This document shows positions 6,406 through 9,081 of a stretch of DNA of 9,081 nt, piece after piece (the stretch's first letter is position 1; every line of letters starts with the position of its first letter). The notes under the pieces were generated by a model. It saw only the letters and a program-made list of their open reading frames with translations. It had not been told where the DNA came from and searched no databases. Source of the DNA: JALYSX01 sp036510515 (GTDB lineage: Bacteria; Vulcanimicrobiota; Vulcanimicrobiia; Vulcanimicrobiales; Vulcanimicrobiaceae); assembly GCA_036510515.1 (NCBI GenBank), contig DATCDS010000136.1, forward strand, positions 1-9,081. The letters run 5' to 3'. A program made the translations under genes and the position numbers.

Positions 6406-6409
6406 TCCT
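6406..6409 (-). promoter_or_regulatory. Ribosome binding site (AGGA) of the RsbW-like gene
   Basis: On the - strand CAGGAA places AGGA 9 nt before the ATG at 6396. It decides the start in favour of this ATG over the in-frame TTG at 6435. The 45-bp gap up to 6441 must also hold promoters for both divergent genes; I see no strong -35/-10 pair in it. Confidence 0.55.
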
Positions 6410-6441
6410 GTGGATTCTTCCGCAATCCCCGCCAATCAAAC

Positions 6442-7251
6442 ATGAAGCGGGCCGCCAACCGGCCGGCCGTCTATCTGCTCGAATGTGCCGACCGTTCGCT
6501 CTACGCCGGGTATACGAACGATTTGGCGCGTCGTTTGCGCGCTCACAACCGCGGCGTCGCCGCGCGCTACACGCGCTCGCGCCTTCCGATCCGCTTGGCC
6601 GCTTGGTGGCATCCGCCCGACCTGCGCGAGGCTCGTTCGGGCGAAGCGCGGTTCAAGCGGCTGGATCGCGCGCAGAAGTTGGCCGTGCTCGCGGGCGACG
6701 AGGCCTTCGGGTACCCCTTGCACAAACCACCGTCACCCACGACGAACGACGAAGGAGCCGACATGGCCGAGTTTGCGCCGCCCCAAGCCCAAGAGCTCTC
6801 CGAATTGTTGGAGGCCGCCCGCACCTCGCAGGTGCGTCTGACGACCGCCAAAGGCGACATCGTCTTTACGCTCTATCCCGACGACGCGCCCCAGCATAGC
6901 GCGGCGTTCGTGAAGCTCGCGCGCGCCGGTTTTTATGACGGTTTGAAATTTCATCGGGTCGAGCCGGGTTTCGTCGTTCAGGGCGGCGACCCCAGCGGCG
7001 ACGGAACGGGCGGCCCGGGCTATCGCCTCAACGCCGAATTCAATCCGCGCCCGCACGTTCGCGGGACGGTCGCCATGGCCCGTTCGTCGATGCCGGATTC
7101 GGCCGGCTCGCAGTTCTACATCTGTTTGGACGATGCACGCTTTCTGGATAATCAATACACCGTCTTTGGCCAGATGACCGACGGTTTCGACGTGCTCGAT
7201 GCGATCCGCAAGGGCGATGCGATGAACGCCGTGACGATCGAACCGCGTTAG
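6442..7251 (+). CDS. GIY-YIG domain (UPF0213/YhbQ-like) fused in frame to a cyclophilin peptidyl-prolyl isomerase
   Basis: One uninterrupted frame encodes 269 residues and two unrelated domains. Residues 9-85 are a small GIY-YIG domain: YLLECADRSLYAGYTNDLARRL carries the paired Y..Y motif and a following arginine, as in YhbQ/Slx1-type nucleases. Residues 86-107 are a linker (AFGYPLHKPPSPTTNDEGAD). Residues 108-269 are a complete cyclophilin. Stand-alone YhbQ proteins of about 80-100 residues and cyclophilins of about 160 are normally separate, so this is either a true fusion or two genes whose stop codon has been lost. A strong internal Shine-Dalgarno before residue 108 suggests the cyclophilin is also made alone. 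The start ATG lacks a clear ribosome binding site; an in-frame GTG at 6373 is rejected because it overlaps the opposing gene's start. Confidence 0.82.
   Translation: MKRAANRPAVYLLECADRSLYAGYTNDLARRLRAHNRGVAARYTRSRLPIRLAAWWHPPDLREARSGEARFKRLDRAQKLAVLAGDEAFGYPLHKPPSPTTNDEGADMAEFAPPQAQELSELLEAARTSQVRLTTAKGDIVFTLYPDDAPQHSAAFVKLARAGFYDGLKFHRVEPGFVVQGGDPSGDGTGGPGYRLNAEFNPRPHVRGTVAMARSSMPDSAGSQFYICLDDARFLDNQYTVFGQMTDGFDVLDAIRKGDAMNAVTIEPR
6751..6757 (+). promoter_or_regulatory. Internal ribosome binding site (GAAGGAG) for the cyclophilin part
   Basis: GAAGGAG is followed after 5 nt (6758-6762) by the ATG at 6763, the best Shine-Dalgarno/start pair in the window. It lies inside the linker of the GIY-YIG/cyclophilin frame and is in phase with it, so re-initiation would give free cyclophilin. 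Confidence 0.7.
6763..7251 (+). CDS. Cyclophilin-type peptidyl-prolyl cis-trans isomerase (alternative internal start)
   Basis: From this ATG the product is a 162-residue cytoplasmic cyclophilin that isomerises proline peptide bonds. It is complete: VRLTTAKGDIVFTLYPDDAP (24-43) is the first strand pair, FHRVEPGFVVQGGDP (63-77) holds the catalytic Arg65 with Phe70 and Gln73, GSQFYI (115-120) holds Gln117, and FLDNQYTVFG (127-136) ends the active site. Phe127 stands where human CypA has Trp121, as in many bacterial cyclophilins expected to be cyclosporin-insensitive, and Tyr132 replaces CypA His126. No signal peptide is visible. The same frame continues upstream into a GIY-YIG domain; this entry and the fused entry describe alternative products of one locus. 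Confidence 0.7.
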   Translation: MAEFAPPQAQELSELLEAARTSQVRLTTAKGDIVFTLYPDDAPQHSAAFVKLARAGFYDGLKFHRVEPGFVVQGGDPSGDGTGGPGYRLNAEFNPRPHVRGTVAMARSSMPDSAGSQFYICLDDARFLDNQYTVFGQMTDGFDVLDAIRKGDAMNAVTIEPR

Positions 7252-7270
7252 GAGTCCGGCAGGCTCCTAA
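7248..7270. terminator. Small hairpin shared by two converging genes (weak bidirectional terminator)
   Basis: TTAGGAG at 7248-7254 pairs perfectly with CTCCTAA at 7264-7270; a G-U and a C-G pair can extend the stem around a 5-nt loop. It contains the TAG of the cyclophilin frame (7249-7251) and, on the other strand, the TAG of the serine hydrolase (7267-7269). Neither side has a run of T, so it is not a classic intrinsic terminator. Confidence 0.35.
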
Positions 7271-8151
7271 AGATCGGTTCCGGCTACGCGCCGGTAGACC
7301 GCGCGCGCGATGCGGCGCATCTGCAGATAGGCTGCGCCGTAATCGTCGATATCCTTGGTGACGATCGCCAGGACGAACGGAGAGTTGCCCATCGGATCGA
7401 CGATGGCGATGTCGTTGCGCGTGCCAGTAACCGCGCCCGTCTTGTTAGCGACCGCGATCCCGTGCGGAATTCCCGCGGGAATACCTTCGCGATCGGTTTG
7501 GCCGAGCATGATCTGGATCATCGCGCGGCACGCGCGCGGCGACGCAACGGTCGCGACGTCCTCGCGCGCCCCGCGTTCGAGTTCGAAGACGAGGTGCGCC
7601 ATATCCGCCGCGGTCGTAACGTTGTCCTCGTGGTGAACGATCGCCGCGAAGTCCAAGAAGTGCCGCGCGAGGCGCGTGCGATGCAAGCCGGCGGCCCGGC
7701 CGACACGATTGATGGTCGCCAGGCCGAAGTGTCCGATGAGCGCGTTGGCCGCCGTGTTGTCGCTGAGTTGAATCATCGGGCGGATCAGTTGCAGAACGCT
7801 GAAAGTCGCGCCGTCGGGTTGGCTCGCTAGGAAATCCGATCCGCCGATCAGGTTGGCACGATGGAAGACCACACGATCCGACAACGTGCCGGGCGACGTT
7901 GCCTCGCGCGCGAACGCGGTCAGCATTACGATCAGCTTGATTACCGACGCGGACGGAAAGCGTTCGTTAGGATTGTGCGAGAGCAGCGGCGCCCCGCGTC
8001 CCATCGTCGTCGCCACCACGCCCGACACGCCGGGGAATCCCCGTGCGAGCGCGAGCAGCGCCCCGTCGTTCGCGGCCAGCCCGGCCGCCGGCGCCAAAGC
8101 AAACCCCGCCGCCGCGCCGATAAAGGCGCCCCGCGTTTGTCGACGGCTCAT
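7267..8151 (-). CDS. Exported class A beta-lactamase-like serine hydrolase
   Basis: The 294-residue protein belongs to the penicillin-recognising serine hydrolases (Beta-lactamase2 type). Motifs in order: Ser69-x-x-Lys72 (SVIK, nucleophile and base), Ser130-Asp131-Asn132 (SDN), Lys237-Thr-Gly (KTG). The omega-loop Glu166 of true class A enzymes is not obvious: aligning TTAADMA (179-185) with the TEM TTMPAAMA stretch puts Phe165-Asp167 there, while HEDN (174-177) is closer to the strand. Efficient deacylation, hence resistance, is therefore uncertain; a cell-wall or other esterase/peptidase role is possible. Residues 1-28 (SRRQTRGAF then a hydrophobic stretch, cleavage near GLAA) resemble a Tat signal. 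The start at 8151 was chosen because longer versions run into the palindromic repeat. It has no Shine-Dalgarno; three repeat arm tips begin 7 nt upstream. Confidence 0.88.
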   Translation of the reverse strand: MSRRQTRGAFIGAAAGFALAPAAGLAANDGALLALARGFPGVSGVVATTMGRGAPLLSHNPNERFPSASVIKLIVMLTAFAREATSPGTLSDRVVFHRANLIGGSDFLASQPDGATFSVLQLIRPMIQLSDNTAANALIGHFGLATINRVGRAAGLHRTRLARHFLDFAAIVHHEDNVTTAADMAHLVFELERGAREDVATVASPRACRAMIQIMLGQTDREGIPAGIPHGIAVANKTGAVTGTRNDIAIVDPMGNSPFVLAIVTKDIDDYGAAYLQMRRIARAVYRRVAGTDL

Positions 8152-8158
8152 GGCGCGG

Positions 8159-8222
8159 GTGTCACGGCGAGCGTAGAGGCCAGTGTCACGGCGAGCGTAG
8201 GCCAGTGTCACGGCGAGCGTAG
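8159..8222 (+). repeat. Three tandem copies of the palindrome arm tip
   Basis: The 18-mer gtgtcacggcgagcgtag occurs at 8159-8176, 8183-8200 and 8205-8222 without mismatch, separated by aggcca and gcca (periods 24 and 22). Only the third copy continues into the rest of the palindromic element. All three carry C at the seventh base where copy 1 of the element has T, so they arose by local duplication. Confidence 0.85.
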
Positions 8223-8314
8223 GCGCGAAGGCGCCGGAGTCGAGCCGCGCGCTGCCATCACGGCGTCGCGTGGCTCGACTCCGCGCCTCCCGGGCGCTAC
8301 GCTCGCCATGACAC
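8205..8314. repeat. Nested palindromic extragenic element, copy 2
   Basis: The outer stem pairs 8205-8222 with 8297-8314 (17 of 18 bp). The inner stem pairs 8235-8251 with 8267-8283 (17 pairs including one G-U), so it is longer than in copy 1. The left arm (8205-8246) is 41/42 identical to the reverse complement of 205-246, meaning the two elements lie in opposite orientation. The opposite arm shares the 20-base tip and the ggagtcgagcca core with copy 1 but has a different middle. The element fills the gap between the permease stop (8374) and the serine hydrolase start (8151); no gene is present in this 222-bp gap. Confidence 0.8.
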
Positions 8315-8373
8315 AGCGATCGATACAGATGCACACGAACGATCACATACCCGTTCGCGGGCGCAGGCACACG

Positions 8374-9081
8374 CTAGGACCCGGTGCCTTGGTAGTGGTT
8401 GAGGCCGTGGCGCCAGAACGCGTAGGCGACGCCGAACCAGGCCAAGCCGATGACGGGGGTCAGCAGGCCGACGACCGGGTTGAGGTGCAGCCCGAGGTCG
8501 ACTTTCTGGAGGAAGTACGTCGCCGGAAAGTAGTTCATGAATGCAAACGGCAAGAGAAAGGCCAAGACGATCTGCACGCCGCGCCCGTAGATGCTCACCG
8601 GGTAGCGCGTGAAGTCTTGTTCCAGCGAAATCAGCACCCAGCGCAGCGTGTCGACGCGTACGAACCAGAACGCGATCGTGGCCGACATCAACGAAATACC
8701 GAAGTCGATCAGCGCGCCGCCGATCGCGACGAGCGGTACCAGCGCGATGAAGCCCGCATCCACGCGCACGCCGACGGCGATCGTCGCGACGACGAACGTC
8801 ACGATCGCCAGGAACAGCCCGTCGGGAAAGAGTTGCGCGGGAACGGTCAGCACTTGGAAGAGCGTATCGAGCGGACGCACCAGGAAGCGATCGAAGCGGC
8901 CTTCGCGCACGAAGTCGGGCACGCTGACGACGTTGAAGAAGAAGGCGTTGTGGATCTCGTGCCCGAGCATCCACAGCGCGTAGAGAAAGAACATCTCGCG
9001 AAAGTCCCAACCGTTCATGGTCGGAAACTGGCGCATCGTGACGTAGAGCGCGCCGATCGCGGTGGCGTGATAGACGATCGT
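8374..9081 (-). CDS. ABC-2 type transporter permease (ABC2_membrane_6/DUF990-like), N-terminus outside window
   Basis: The frame is open from the window edge (9079-9081 read ACG) to the TAG at 8374 and gives 235 residues without the start. The family signature is visible at 60-71, EGRFDRFLVRPL, after a first hydrophobic hairpin. Predicted membrane segments lie near residues 29-50, 86-105, 111-143, 168-190 and 202-223 of the fragment, so this is an inner-membrane permease subunit. In this family the permease usually works with a second ABC-2 permease and an ATPase encoded beside it; these would lie beyond the right edge. The exported substrate cannot be inferred. An internal ATG at 9036 is not the likely start, because the hydrophobic frame continues upstream of it. 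Confidence 0.85.
   Translation of the reverse strand, partial: TIVYHATAIGALYVTMRQFPTMNGWDFREMFFLYALWMLGHEIHNAFFFNVVSVPDFVREGRFDRFLVRPLDTLFQVLTVPAQLFPDGLFLAIVTFVVATIAVGVRVDAGFIALVPLVAIGGALIDFGISLMSATIAFWFVRVDTLRWVLISLEQDFTRYPVSIYGRGVQIVLAFLLPFAFMNYFPATYFLQKVDLGLHLNPVVGLLTPVIGLAWFGVAYAFWRHGLNHYQGTGS

Noticed and set aside
6373..6441. Upstream GTG start for the GIY-YIG/cyclophilin frame
   Set aside because: It would overlap the start and ribosome binding site of the divergent RsbW-like gene, and the added residues do not belong to the GIY-YIG domain.
8159..8222. Possible CRISPR array (short direct repeats)
   Set aside because: The 18-base units are separated by only 4-6 nt of near-identical sequence, there are three of them, and they are the tip of a palindromic element. 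No cas gene is present.
8152..8370. Longer N-terminus for the serine hydrolase, starting at 8370
   Set aside because: The extra 73 residues translate the palindromic repeat and are arginine-rich, and they would bury the Tat-like signal peptide that begins at 8151.

Overview
The window is GC-rich, densely coded bacterial DNA: gene starts and stops overlap by 4 bp, Shine-Dalgarno sequences are few, and a short palindromic repeat occurs twice outside genes. Gene content is ordinary chromosomal; there are no phage, plasmid or transposase genes. GC content, protein style and the repeat type remind me of Candidatus Eremiobacterota/Vulcanimicrobiota or similar uncultured soil lineages, but that is an impression and no marker gene here proves it.

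Layout, left to right. (1) Bases 2-76 hold the last 24 codons of an unidentified + strand gene. (2) Bases 137-246 carry a nested palindromic element between the ends of that gene and of a - strand Mrp/ApbC-type ATPase (293-1387). The ATPase has an extra N-terminal DUF1858-like CxxC domain and lacks the usual C-terminal CPxC. (3) Divergently from it runs a tight + strand operon: HemL-like class III aminotransferase (1477-2760), short proline dehydrogenase-type flavoenzyme (2757-3692) and DapA-family lyase/aldolase (3689-4582), joined by two ATGA overlaps. (4) The operon collides tail to tail, with a 42-bp coding overlap, with a - strand pair: an RsbW-like ATP-binding protein (5911-6396) followed by a secreted M28 zinc peptidase with an FN3-like tail (4541-5914). 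(5) Divergent from this pair, one + strand reading frame (6442-7251) encodes a GIY-YIG domain followed without a stop by a complete cyclophilin, which has its own strong internal ribosome binding site. (6) Facing it is a - strand Tat-type exported class A beta-lactamase-like serine hydrolase (7267-8151); the two stop codons share one small hairpin. (7) Bases 8159-8314 hold the second copy of the palindromic element, with its left arm tip present three times in tandem directly upstream of the hydrolase. (8) The window ends inside a - strand ABC-2 type permease (8374 to beyond 9081).

The most interesting unit is the aminotransferase/ProDH/DapA operon. The ProDH-type enzyme keeps the FAD/substrate scaffold and the RRxxE carboxylate site, but two tyrosines that shape the proline pocket in PutA are replaced (by Cys167 and Ala278). 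The DapA-like enzyme lacks the arginine in the position expected of a true dihydrodipicolinate synthase, and the HemL-like enzyme has a divergent gating loop. Together they would fit breakdown of hydroxyproline or another substituted proline by a route resembling the mammalian one (dehydrogenase, transaminase, 4-hydroxy-2-oxoglutarate aldolase). This is inference: no P5C dehydrogenase lies in the window. The other genes look like separate housekeeping or envelope functions.
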